Shown piece after piece: positions 1 through 5,079 of a stretch of DNA of 5,079 nucleotides. Every line of letters begins with the position of its first letter. The first letter of the stretch is position 1. The DNA is from Archangium sp. GTDB taxonomy: Bacteria > Myxococcota > Myxococcia > Myxococcales > Myxococcaceae. Location: the NCBI GenBank assembly GCA_016793525.1, contig JAEUJT010000249.1, forward strand, positions 1 through 5,079. The letters run 5' to 3'. A program made the position numbers and the translations under genes. The notes below the pieces were generated by a model that had not been told where the DNA came from, did not search any database, and saw only the letters and a program-made list of their open reading frames with translations.

Positions 1-197
1 ACACCGAGGGCACCTTCACCCTGCACGCTCTCCGCTGCATCGAGCGCGACACCGGGCACCCGCTCAACCGGTCGGCGCGGCGGCTCAGCTGTTTCGAAAC
101 CGGAACATGCGCTGCCGGTGGGTGCTGCCGTCGAGCGCCAGGTAGAGGAAGCCGCGAAACACCATCACGACGTGAAAAAGCACGGCGAAGCCGATGA
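1..197 (+). CDS. possible 3' end of a plus-strand gene (uncertain)
   Basis: The plus-strand frame beginning at position 3 is open from the left edge to a TGA at 195-197. In its first 70 or so bases nearly every third codon position is G or C (reads TEGTFTLHALRCIERDTG), as expected of real coding DNA here. After about position 85 the reading becomes Cys/Arg-rich and overlaps the minus-strand membrane-protein gene tail-to-tail by 113 bp, which is long for a convergent overlap. The third positions of this frame are shared with a minus-strand frame opening at GTG 52 or ATG 40, so a minus-strand gene start running off the left edge is an equally possible reading. I do not recognise a family. The fragment may belong to a gene mostly outside the window. 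Confidence 0.2.
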   Translation, partial: TEGTFTLHALRCIERDTGHPLNRSARRLSCFETGTCAAGGCCRRAPGRGSRETPSRREKARRSR

Positions 198-789
198 CGA
201 CCGGCAGCGCGCCCACCAGCTCGAAGGGAATGAAGCCCCGGCCGAACCACACCGCGGCGATGAGCAGACCATTGGGCAAAAACCACTCGATCCAGCTCTC
301 TTGCAGAAACCTGAAGCTCACCATGATGGTGTCGACGCCGCTCCGGGTGCCCTTGACGTAGATGGTCTCGGGCACCGCGTTGAGGGCGATGAGCGAGATG
401 AGGTCGAGCGCGCCCAGCAACTGCTCTTTCTGTGGGTTGTTCTCGAGGGCGATGCCCAAGACGATGTCGACGACCCACAACACGAACGAGACGCCGATGA
501 CCGACCAGAAGAAGACGCCGAAGCTCTTCTTCAGCTCGCTCAGCGAGGTGGGGCTCTTCGAGACGAGCTCGCCGACGAAGTACAGGTAGGCGCTCAACCC
601 GGCCGCGCGCGCGAACCCGAGCAACACCCCGCCGACCAGGCCCAGCGGCGCCAGCACCATCGCGAGAAAGAAGAAGGCCACGCCGAGCCCCACGGGGAGC
701 ACGAGGGTCCACGGGCTCTTCGCCACGGCCTTCACCGCATCGACGACGCTGGTTCCGTACAGGCGCAGGTAGACCGAGAGCACGTTCAC
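85..789 (-). CDS. polytopic membrane protein of unknown function
   Basis: Encodes 234 aa with no family I recognise. The sequence shows about six hydrophobic stretches, at residues 26-47, 50-74, 93-115, 124-141, 168-184 and 193-218, separated by short charged loops (for example SKSPTSLSELKKS near 78-90). The C-terminus is basic (THRQRMFRFRNS). This predicts an inner-membrane protein; no signal peptide, metal-binding motif or catalytic motif is visible. The start is a GTG. An AGGGA Shine-Dalgarno sequence sits 7 nt upstream and begins inside the TAG stop of the preceding GMC gene; only 10 bp separate the two genes, so they are almost certainly co-transcribed and probably translationally coupled. 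It may therefore serve the same process as the oxidoreductase, for example as a membrane anchor or electron-transfer partner. That is inference: there are no haem-ligand His pairs or quinone-site signatures I can point to. Confidence 0.8.
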   Translation of the reverse strand: MNVLSVYLRLYGTSVVDAVKAVAKSPWTLVLPVGLGVAFFFLAMVLAPLGLVGGVLLGFARAAGLSAYLYFVGELVSKSPTSLSELKKSFGVFFWSVIGVSFVLWVVDIVLGIALENNPQKEQLLGALDLISLIALNAVPETIYVKGTRSGVDTIMVSFRFLQESWIEWFLPNGLLIAAVWFGRGFIPFELVGALPVVIGFAVLFHVVMVFRGFLYLALDGSTHRQRMFRFRNS

Positions 790-799
790 GGGCGGTTCC

Positions 800-2311
800 C
801 TAGCCTCGCGCGAGCTGCTGCGCGGCGATGACCGAGGCCACGGTCATCACCGTCACTTGCGGGTTTACCCCGAGCGCGGTGGGGAACACGCTGGCGTCGG
901 CGATGATCAAATTGTCGATGTCCCACGACTCGCCGGTGGGCTTCACCACGCCCTCGGCCCGCGTCGCGCTCATGCGGCAGGTCGACATCGGGTGTGAGCC
1001 GTAGACGCTCATCTGGTCGGGCTGCACGTCGGTCGCCAGCAACCGCTCGAGCTCGGCGAGCGACGTCACCGGCCCAGCGCCCACGATGCCGGTGACGACC
1101 TCCTTCGCGCCGGCCGCGAAGTACACTTCGCCGATTTGGCGGAGGCCCTTCTTCAGCACCCGCATGTCGTCGGGCCGCACGTCGTAGCCCATGGCGCTTC
1201 GGCCCTCGTCGCGACCGGGGCGCACGGTGCCTTCAGACGTGTCGGCCATCATCACCCCGCACGACGCGATGTGGCGCAGCCGAGAGAGCGGCTTCTTGTA
1301 GTGCTCGAACTGCACCGCCATCAGGTCGGGCGTGGAGGAATACGTCTCGAGCACCGCGCCTTCGCCCTCGAGGTCGAGGTAGTAGCCCTGGGTCGCGCCG
1401 TGCCACTGGTCGATGACGTGCTCGAACAGCGCGCCCGCCCCCGAGGCCAGGTGCACGTGGAGGTGGTTGCCGACATGCCCGCTCGTGCTCGCCACGCCTT
1501 GGCGCAGCAGCATCATCGGGGTGCTGACCGCCCCGGCACAGAGGAACACCTTCTTCGCGCGCACCGTGAGCTTCTTGCCCCGCGCCTCGGTGACCGGCAG
1601 GTGACCCCAGGCCTCGACGCCCTTCGCGACGCCGTTCTCCACCAGCACCGTCGACACCCGCGCGCAGGTCACCAGCGCCGCGCCAGCCGCGAGCGACATG
1701 GGAATGAGGTTCTTGTCGACGCTGCCCTTCACCCCGAGGGGACACCCGAGCTGGCACAGGCCGCAGCCGACGCACCCGGGCGCGTTGCGGCTGATGAAGT
1801 CACCCGTGAGGTTGAGCGCGTCGCACCCGCGCTTGAAGACCAGGCTGTGCTCCTTGGCCACCGCTTCAGACAACTTCACCACGCCGATGGCCTGCTCCAC
1901 CTCGGCGAAGACGGGCGCCAGCTTCGCCGCGTCGGCCCACTCGATGCCCAGCGCCGACTGCCAGTGCTTCAGCACCTTGTCCGGCGTGCGAAAGCAGATG
2001 GCGGAGTTGAGGAACGTGGAGCCACCCACCGTCTTGCCTCGAGGGAGCGGGAGAATGACGTTGCCCACCGCCACGCTCGTGCCGCGCTCGGCGTAGAGGT
2101 TGCGCACCGCCCACGACTGCTTGGTCGACAGCTCAGTGGCCTCCCACTTGCGGCCCTCTTCGAGAATGAGCACGCGCAGGCCCGCCGCGCTCAGCCGCCA
2201 CGCGCTCGCCGCGCCGCCCGCGCCGCTGCCCACCACCACCACGTCGCAGTCGATGACCTCATCGCTCGCGAAGTCGGCCGCGTTCAGCATCTGTCCCGAG
2301 GGGAAATTCAC
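800..2311 (-). CDS. GMC-family FAD-dependent oxidoreductase with ferredoxin-like Cys cluster
   Basis: Encodes 503 aa from the chosen GTG start. It oxidises an alcohol, sugar or sterol-type hydroxyl with FAD; the substrate cannot be read from the sequence. An N-terminal Rossmann motif VVVVGSGAGG (residues 24-33) with an acidic residue after the second strand (LEEG, 50-53) binds FAD. GGSTFLNSAICFR (96-108) is the GMC signature region. SHPMSTCRM (439-447) carries the expected catalytic His440, and GVNPQVTVM (481-489) the partner Asn483. Four cysteines at 180, 183, 186 and 190 (CVGCGLCQLGCP) form a ferredoxin-like spacing also seen in fatty-alcohol-oxidase-like GMC proteins. There is no signal peptide. 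The GTG at 2309-2311 overlaps the upstream stop as GTGA, with AAGGG upstream, so coupling is likely. A longer frame opens at 2371, but its first 20 residues are Arg/Gly-rich and lie over the upstream gene; ATG 2290 is an alternative start. Confidence 0.92.
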   Translation of the reverse strand: MNFPSGQMLNAADFASDEVIDCDVVVVGSGAGGAASAWRLSAAGLRVLILEEGRKWEATELSTKQSWAVRNLYAERGTSVAVGNVILPLPRGKTVGGSTFLNSAICFRTPDKVLKHWQSALGIEWADAAKLAPVFAEVEQAIGVVKLSEAVAKEHSLVFKRGCDALNLTGDFISRNAPGCVGCGLCQLGCPLGVKGSVDKNLIPMSLAAGAALVTCARVSTVLVENGVAKGVEAWGHLPVTEARGKKLTVRAKKVFLCAGAVSTPMMLLRQGVASTSGHVGNHLHVHLASGAGALFEHVIDQWHGATQGYYLDLEGEGAVLETYSSTPDLMAVQFEHYKKPLSRLRHIASCGVMMADTSEGTVRPGRDEGRSAMGYDVRPDDMRVLKKGLRQIGEVYFAAGAKEVVTGIVGAGPVTSLAELERLLATDVQPDQMSVYGSHPMSTCRMSATRAEGVVKPTGESWDIDNLIIADASVFPTALGVNPQVTVMTVASVIAAQQLARG

Positions 2312-2889
2312 CGCGCCACGCCCTTCATCACCCACAGGTCGGGTCGCTCCGGCCCCGCGGAGAGGTCGCACCCGGTGACGTACCCGCCCGCCGCGCGCAC
2401 CCGCTCGTCTTCGAAGTAGCCCATGTGGAACACGCCGCTCAGCGCCAGGTAGCCCGCGCGGCGAACGCGAAACGTGCTCTCCCGCCAGCCCACCAACACG
2501 TCGGCGCGCCGCGCGAGTGGGAGGAACCGAAACGCCGCGCCGTGCGACACGATGGACGACACGTTGAGTGTACGCACCAGCATGCGGAAGAGCTGCTGGG
2601 AATCTGGGTAGAGCTCAGACACGTAGAGGTCGACGAACCGAGGCACATCGACCTCGGCGGCGGTGAAGGGCCAGTCGGGCGCGCCGGGGAAAAACGCCTC
2701 GCCCATCTTCTCGACCACGTCGTATTCGATGGCGTCGAAGACGAAGCGACCCGCTACTGGAGGGCCGAAGCCGCGCAGCGTGTGCACCACCCACCCGCCG
2801 CCCAGGAGCGCCACACCGCCGATGCCCGCCGCCTTCAGCAGCCCGCGCCGCGAGAAGCCAGTCGACGGAGGCGGTGGTGCGGGCAACAC
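2308..2889 (-). CDS. Tat-signal small subunit, gluconate 2-dehydrogenase subunit 3-like
   Basis: Encodes 193 aa from a GTG start. The N-terminus has a proline-rich lead followed by SRRGLLK (13-19), a twin-arginine motif, and a hydrophobic core at about 21-38. It is therefore predicted to be exported folded by the Tat system, or to stay anchored by this segment, since no clear AxA cleavage site is visible. The rest resembles the Gluconate_2-dh3 family: a helix with VVEKMGEAFFPG (58-69), a DVPRFVDLYVSEL segment (81-93), and a C-terminal GYFEDERVRAAGGYVTG (157-173). In membrane gluconate dehydrogenases and in Burkholderia FAD glucose dehydrogenase, the equivalent gamma subunit escorts the GMC catalytic subunit through Tat. 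The next gene is exactly such a GMC protein and overlaps by 4 bp. It is the first gene of the unit. A GAGG abuts the start, so the ribosome site is weak; no better in-frame start is present. Confidence 0.85.
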   Translation of the reverse strand: MLPAPPPPSTGFSRRGLLKAAGIGGVALLGGGWVVHTLRGFGPPVAGRFVFDAIEYDVVEKMGEAFFPGAPDWPFTAAEVDVPRFVDLYVSELYPDSQQLFRMLVRTLNVSSIVSHGAAFRFLPLARRADVLVGWRESTFRVRRAGYLALSGVFHMGYFEDERVRAAGGYVTGCDLSAGPERPDLWVMKGVAR

Positions 2890-2963
2890 CTCGACGTTGT
2901 AACCCAGGGTGCGCGGTGGCCGGTACCGTCACGTGACGTGGTACGTCGGCGCGCGGAGGCGTC
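2890..2963. promoter_or_regulatory. divergent intergenic region with a 12-bp palindrome
   Basis: This 74-bp gap separates the start of the Tat/GMC unit (minus) from the OsmC gene (plus) and must hold the promoters for both unless they lie in coding sequence. It contains a perfect 12-bp palindrome, CGTCACGTGACG, at 2927-2938. Flanking GTACC (2923-2927) and GGTAC (2940-2944) extend the symmetry imperfectly. This suits a dimeric regulator placed to act on both genes. GGAGG at 2955-2959, 4 nt before the OsmC ATG, is a strong ribosome binding site. I cannot assign -35/-10 boxes with confidence. The operator role is inferred from position and symmetry. Confidence 0.5.
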
Positions 2964-3440
2964 ATGCACGTGCATACAGCGCAGGTCTCCTGGCGGCGCG
3001 GCTCCGCCCCCTTCACTGACGGGAAATACGCGCGCGCCCACACCTGGCGCTTCGATGGAGGCGTCGAGGTGCTGGCCTCCGCGTCGCCCCAGCGCGTGCC
3101 GGTGCCGATGTCGCTCGAGGCCGCGGTGGACCCAGAGGAGGCCCTCGTCGCCGCGGTGTCGAGCTGCCACCTGCTGTGGTTTCTGTACTTCGCCTCGAAG
3201 GCTGGCCTCTGCGTCGATGGCTACGATGATGACGCGGTGGGAGAGCTGGCGCGCGACGAGCGCGGGAAAACGTGGCTCAGCACGTTCATCCTCCGTCCTC
3301 GGGTGACGTGGAGCGGCGTGGCGCCGACGGCCGAGGTCGAAGCGGCGCTCCACCATCAAGCGCACGAGGCCTGTGACATCGCGAATTCACTGCGCGGTAC
3401 CGTGCGGGTGGAGCCACGGTGCGCGACGGGGGAACGGTAA
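2964..3440 (+). CDS. OsmC/Ohr-family peroxiredoxin-like protein
   Basis: Encodes 158 aa, a typical length for OsmC family proteins. Members reduce organic or fatty-acid hydroperoxides in the cytoplasm using two cysteines. Here Cys68 lies in VSSCHLLWFL (65-74), following DPEEALVAA (56-64) with the usual conserved Glu ahead of the helix. Cys137 lies in HEACDIANSL (134-143), matching the second conserved site. Cys83 and Cys153 are extra. Basic residues in the N-terminal strand region (Arg44 among them) could supply the catalytic Arg, which I cannot assign without alignment. No signal peptide. The ATG has a strong GGAGG 4 nt upstream. It is divergent from the Tat/GMC dehydrogenase unit; a peroxide-handling role next to a flavin oxidoreductase is plausible. 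It is more like the general OsmC-like group than classical Ohr, by eye. Confidence 0.88.
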   Translation: MHVHTAQVSWRRGSAPFTDGKYARAHTWRFDGGVEVLASASPQRVPVPMSLEAAVDPEEALVAAVSSCHLLWFLYFASKAGLCVDGYDDDAVGELARDERGKTWLSTFILRPRVTWSGVAPTAEVEAALHHQAHEACDIANSLRGTVRVEPRCATGER

Positions 3441-3549
3441 GAAAGCGCGAGGGGAGCCAAAACCCAAAGCGGGTGGCGCCGGAGTGGGAGGGGCCCACCG
3501 GAGGTGGGAAGGCTCCCGCGAAGGTGACAGGACCCGCCGTCGTTCCGCC
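3441..3549. terminator. convergent intergenic region with weak hairpins, possible bidirectional terminator
   Basis: The OsmC gene and the minus-strand fusion gene converge here, so a terminator for each is expected. A small GC-rich stem GTGGG (3484-3488) / CCCAC (3494-3498) closes a 5-nt loop. A longer-range pair GGGAGCC (3452-3458) / GGCTCCC (3511-3517) could enclose it. Neither is followed by a clear T run; on the minus strand the nearest is TTTGGGTTTT, about 20 nt past the stem. This is therefore not a classic intrinsic terminator, and termination may rely on Rho. I see no gene in the gap. Confidence 0.25.
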
Positions 3550-4608
3550 TCAGCGCAGCAGTGACATCTCCGTCGAGACGTAGGGGCGCGCGGGCAACTC
3601 GCTCCGAGGGACGAAACCGAAGCGCGCGTAGAGCGACTGGGCGTCACGTGTCCCCAAGTTGACCTGCGTGCAGCCGCGCACAGTTGGGTGGTCGAGCAAC
3701 ACGCGCATGAGCGCCTGGCCCACTCCGCGGCCGCGGTGCGTTTCGGCCACGCACACGTCGTACACCCACGCGTACTTTCCACCGTCAGACAGCGCCCGCG
3801 CGGTGGCGACGAGCCGGCCATCGCCGTCACGAGCGCCCACCCACGCCGTCGCGCCTCGGTGCGCGCGGAGGAGCGCCTCTCGGGTGAATCGGTCATTCCA
3901 GTACTCGGTTGAAAGCATCGCCACCGCTGGTTCGAGCGCCGACTCAGGGAGCCAGGGGTGCAGCGACACCCCGTCTGGAGCGCGCAGAAATTCTGGCACC
4001 GGAGTCCCCGGGTTCGCGTCACGAATGGCCTCGATGGCGGCGACGTCACCTGGCGCACCGCGGCGCCAGAGGCCCTCGAGCACGAGCACCCGCTCACTGG
4101 GCGTCTTGTTCTGCGCCAGCTTCATCTTCCCGGTGACCTGCTCGCGCTCGAGCGGAATTCCCGCGATGAGCAGCCCGCGCACCGCCGCGCGGTACATCGG
4201 GTCGTCGTGCACGATGGGCTGGTACCCGCCTTCGCGCTGCAATTTGGTCATCAGCCCGGAAAGCACTCGGGCTTTCCGCTCCGGCGCCTCCACTGGCTGA
4301 ATCACGCCGTGCACCTGAGCCGAGCGGTACAGCGTGGTCGCCGGGCACGCACGCTGGGGGTCGGTGAAATAGCTGGGAATGACCGCCACCACCGTTTCCG
4401 ACGCGGCCACCGCTGGGCGCCCGACGAGCTCGGTCTTCTCGCCCTTCGGCGAAGCGTGAAAGCAGAGCCAGCCGTCGTCCACCACGCCGTGCAGCGTGCG
4501 CAAGACCGGCGCCCCGTCGGGCGTGGTGCTGGCGAGGTGGAACGTCTCCGCCTCCTCGAGGAACGCCACCGAGGCCTCGTACGAAGCTGCGTATTCAGGT
4601 CGTCGCAT
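3550..4608 (-). CDS. fusion of FMN-binding split-barrel (PNPOx-like) domain and GNAT acetyltransferase
   Basis: Encodes 352 aa from ATG 4608. Residues about 1-185 resemble the pyridoxamine-5'-phosphate-oxidase-like split barrel of NimA/PaiB type: FHLASTTPDGAP (23-34), DDGWLCFHASPKGEK (44-58), TTLYRSAQVHG (91-101), and GKMKLAQNKTPSER (160-173), which is close to the PaiB signature GKxKLSQN. Residues about 211-352 are a GNAT domain: LSTEYW (232-237), acetyl-CoA loop RGRGVG (292-297), and GTRDAQSLYARFGF (319-332). It probably binds a flavin and acetylates an amine; the substrate is unknown. B. subtilis PaiA (GNAT) and PaiB (split barrel) are separate neighbouring proteins. Starts at ATG 4629 or TTG 4665 are also open, but the region upstream of 4608 is AT-rich and MRRPEY is a family-like N-terminus. 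No start has a good Shine-Dalgarno sequence. Divergent from a GntR/MocR-type regulator. Confidence 0.85.
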   Translation of the reverse strand: MRRPEYAASYEASVAFLEEAETFHLASTTPDGAPVLRTLHGVVDDGWLCFHASPKGEKTELVGRPAVAASETVVAVIPSYFTDPQRACPATTLYRSAQVHGVIQPVEAPERKARVLSGLMTKLQREGGYQPIVHDDPMYRAAVRGLLIAGIPLEREQVTGKMKLAQNKTPSERVLVLEGLWRRGAPGDVAAIEAIRDANPGTPVPEFLRAPDGVSLHPWLPESALEPAVAMLSTEYWNDRFTREALLRAHRGATAWVGARDGDGRLVATARALSDGGKYAWVYDVCVAETHRGRGVGQALMRVLLDHPTVRGCTQVNLGTRDAQSLYARFGFVPRSELPARPYVSTEMSLLR

Positions 4609-4679
4609 GCCGGAGACGATGCCCGTCATCTGGTCTGGCCGAATGTTCCAGTTTCTGAAATTCAACTAGACCAGCACTC
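4609..4679. promoter_or_regulatory. divergent regulatory region with inverted and tandem repeats
   Basis: Taking the fusion gene to start at 4608, a 71-bp gap remains before the regulator ATG at 4680. Positions 4641-4670 are only 10/30 G+C, in sharp contrast to the surrounding coding DNA, as expected for promoter DNA. A 7-bp inverted repeat CTGGTCT (4630-4636) / AGACCAG (4668-4674) brackets this AT-rich core, with half-site starts 38 bp apart. TCTGG is tandemly repeated at 4629-4638. A further CCAG lies at 4648-4651, and TTTCTGAAA (4652-4660) is symmetric around its central base. These are candidate binding sites for the adjacent regulator. No convincing -35/-10 pair could be picked out. Confidence 0.5.
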
Positions 4680-5079
4680 ATGTCGAGCTGGCCAGCCACC
4701 TTCCACGTCGAGCCGGGCCCCAAGCCGCAGTTCCTCCGCATCGCCGAGGCGGTGACCGCCGAGATTCGCAGAGGCCGCCTCCGCGCCGGAGCGAGACTCC
4801 CCGGCAGCCGCGTGCTGGCCCGCATGCTCGGCGTCCACCGCAACACGGTGCTGGCCGCGCTCGCGGAGCTCGAGGCCCAGGGCTGGGTGACGGCGGTCCG
4901 CGCCACTGGGACGTTCGTCGCCGAGTCCATTCCCGAGCCTGCAGCCGCGCCACCGTCTGAGCCGGCGACGCGCCTCGGGTTCCGTCTCCCACCAGCGCCT
5001 CTGCTCCGCACCGAGTTCGACGCCTTCCCCCGGGGCATGTTGGCGCTCGCCGGCGGCTCTCCCGACGCGAGGCACTTTC
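4680..5079 (+). CDS. GntR-family regulator, probably MocR type (3' end outside the window)
   Basis: The ATG at 4680 opens a frame that runs to the right edge (133 complete codons) without a stop. Residues about 15-82 form a GntR winged helix-turn-helix: QFLRIAEAVTAEIRRG (17-32), GARLPGSRVLARMLGVHRNT (37-56), then a recognition helix and wing ending GTFVAES (77-83). A Pro/Ala/Glu-rich linker follows at 84-110. LALAGGSPDARHF (121-133) then resembles the start of the fold-type-I aminotransferase-like domain of MocR regulators, which sense PLP or an amino-compound adduct. Such regulators often control the divergent neighbour, here the split-barrel/GNAT fusion gene. No Shine-Dalgarno sequence is evident before the ATG. 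Because the C-terminal half is missing, the MocR assignment rests on the linker length and this GGxPD-like motif; a short GntR protein is less likely. Confidence 0.85.
   Translation, partial: MSSWPATFHVEPGPKPQFLRIAEAVTAEIRRGRLRAGARLPGSRVLARMLGVHRNTVLAALAELEAQGWVTAVRATGTFVAESIPEPAAAPPSEPATRLGFRLPPAPLLRTEFDAFPRGMLALAGGSPDARHF

Noticed and set aside
118..831. Open frame on the plus strand opposite the membrane-protein gene
   Set aside because: The translation is dominated by His, Asp, Glu, Gln and Arg, a typical shadow of hydrophobic codons on the other strand; the minus-strand gene has coherent membrane segments and a ribosome site.
2312..2371. Longer N-terminus for the GMC protein starting at 2371
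   Set aside because: The extra 20 residues are low-complexity Arg/Gly/Ala, lie over the end of the Tat-subunit gene in another frame, and the GTGA overlap start at 2311 is the usual coupled arrangement.
1136..2419. Long open frame on the plus strand opposite the GMC gene
   Set aside because: It is antisense to a clearly recognised GMC oxidoreductase; its translation is His/Arg/Ala/Pro-rich with no family features, as GC-rich DNA produces in the opposite frame.
2964..3440. OsmC gene as a classical Ohr organic hydroperoxide resistance gene with an OhrR operator upstream
   Set aside because: The Cys motifs fit OsmC-like proteins broadly, but the flanking sequence does not match classical Ohr by eye, and no MarR-type ohrR gene is adjacent, so no symbol is assigned.
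3958..4755. Plus-strand open frame opposite the split-barrel/GNAT gene
   Set aside because: It is antisense to two recognisable domains, rich in His and Arg, and runs through the divergent promoter into the regulator in a different frame.
4595..5075. Minus-strand open frames opposite the GntR/MocR gene
   Set aside because: The plus-strand frame carries a textbook GntR winged helix; the opposite frames have Ala/Arg/Gly-rich, family-less translations.

Overview
This is a 5.1 kb, GC-rich (roughly two-thirds G+C) bacterial chromosome segment. Almost all codon third positions are G or C, and GTG starts are used. Base composition, codon use and gene content would fit a myxobacterium or another high-GC proteobacterium, but no taxonomic marker is present, so that assignment is a guess. 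I see no RNA genes, CRISPR array, insertion sequence or integrase.

Layout. A three-gene unit on the minus strand fills positions 85-2889. In order of transcription it is: (1) a twin-arginine (Tat) signal protein of the gluconate 2-dehydrogenase subunit 3 type; (2) an FAD-dependent GMC oxidoreductase that starts inside the end of gene 1 with a GTGA overlap and carries a ferredoxin-like cysteine cluster; (3) a polytopic membrane protein of unknown function, 10 bp further on. Divergent from it, after a 74-bp gap holding a perfect 12-bp palindrome, is an OsmC/Ohr-type peroxiredoxin gene (2964-3440, plus strand).

A 109-bp convergent gap then leads to a minus-strand gene (3550 to about 4608). It encodes a fusion of an FMN-binding split-barrel domain (pyridoxamine-5'-phosphate-oxidase-like, NimA/PaiB type) with a GNAT acetyltransferase. 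Divergent from it, and cut by the right edge, is a GntR-type regulator (from 4680). It is probably of the MocR class, with an aminotransferase-like C-terminal domain beyond the window. The gap between these two is AT-rich and holds a 7-bp inverted repeat and a small tandem repeat.

How the genes may work together. Genes 1 and 2 look like a Tat-exported flavin dehydrogenase/oxidase in which the signal-bearing small subunit carries the signal-less catalytic subunit to the periplasm. The usual cytochrome c subunit is absent from the window. The divergent OsmC protein could deal with peroxide if the flavoenzyme uses oxygen. The MocR regulator most likely controls the divergent flavin/GNAT fusion gene. 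These functional links are inferences from gene order and families. The best candidates for something not well described are the minimal two-subunit Tat/GMC unit with its membrane-protein companion, and the split-barrel/GNAT fusion beside a MocR regulator.
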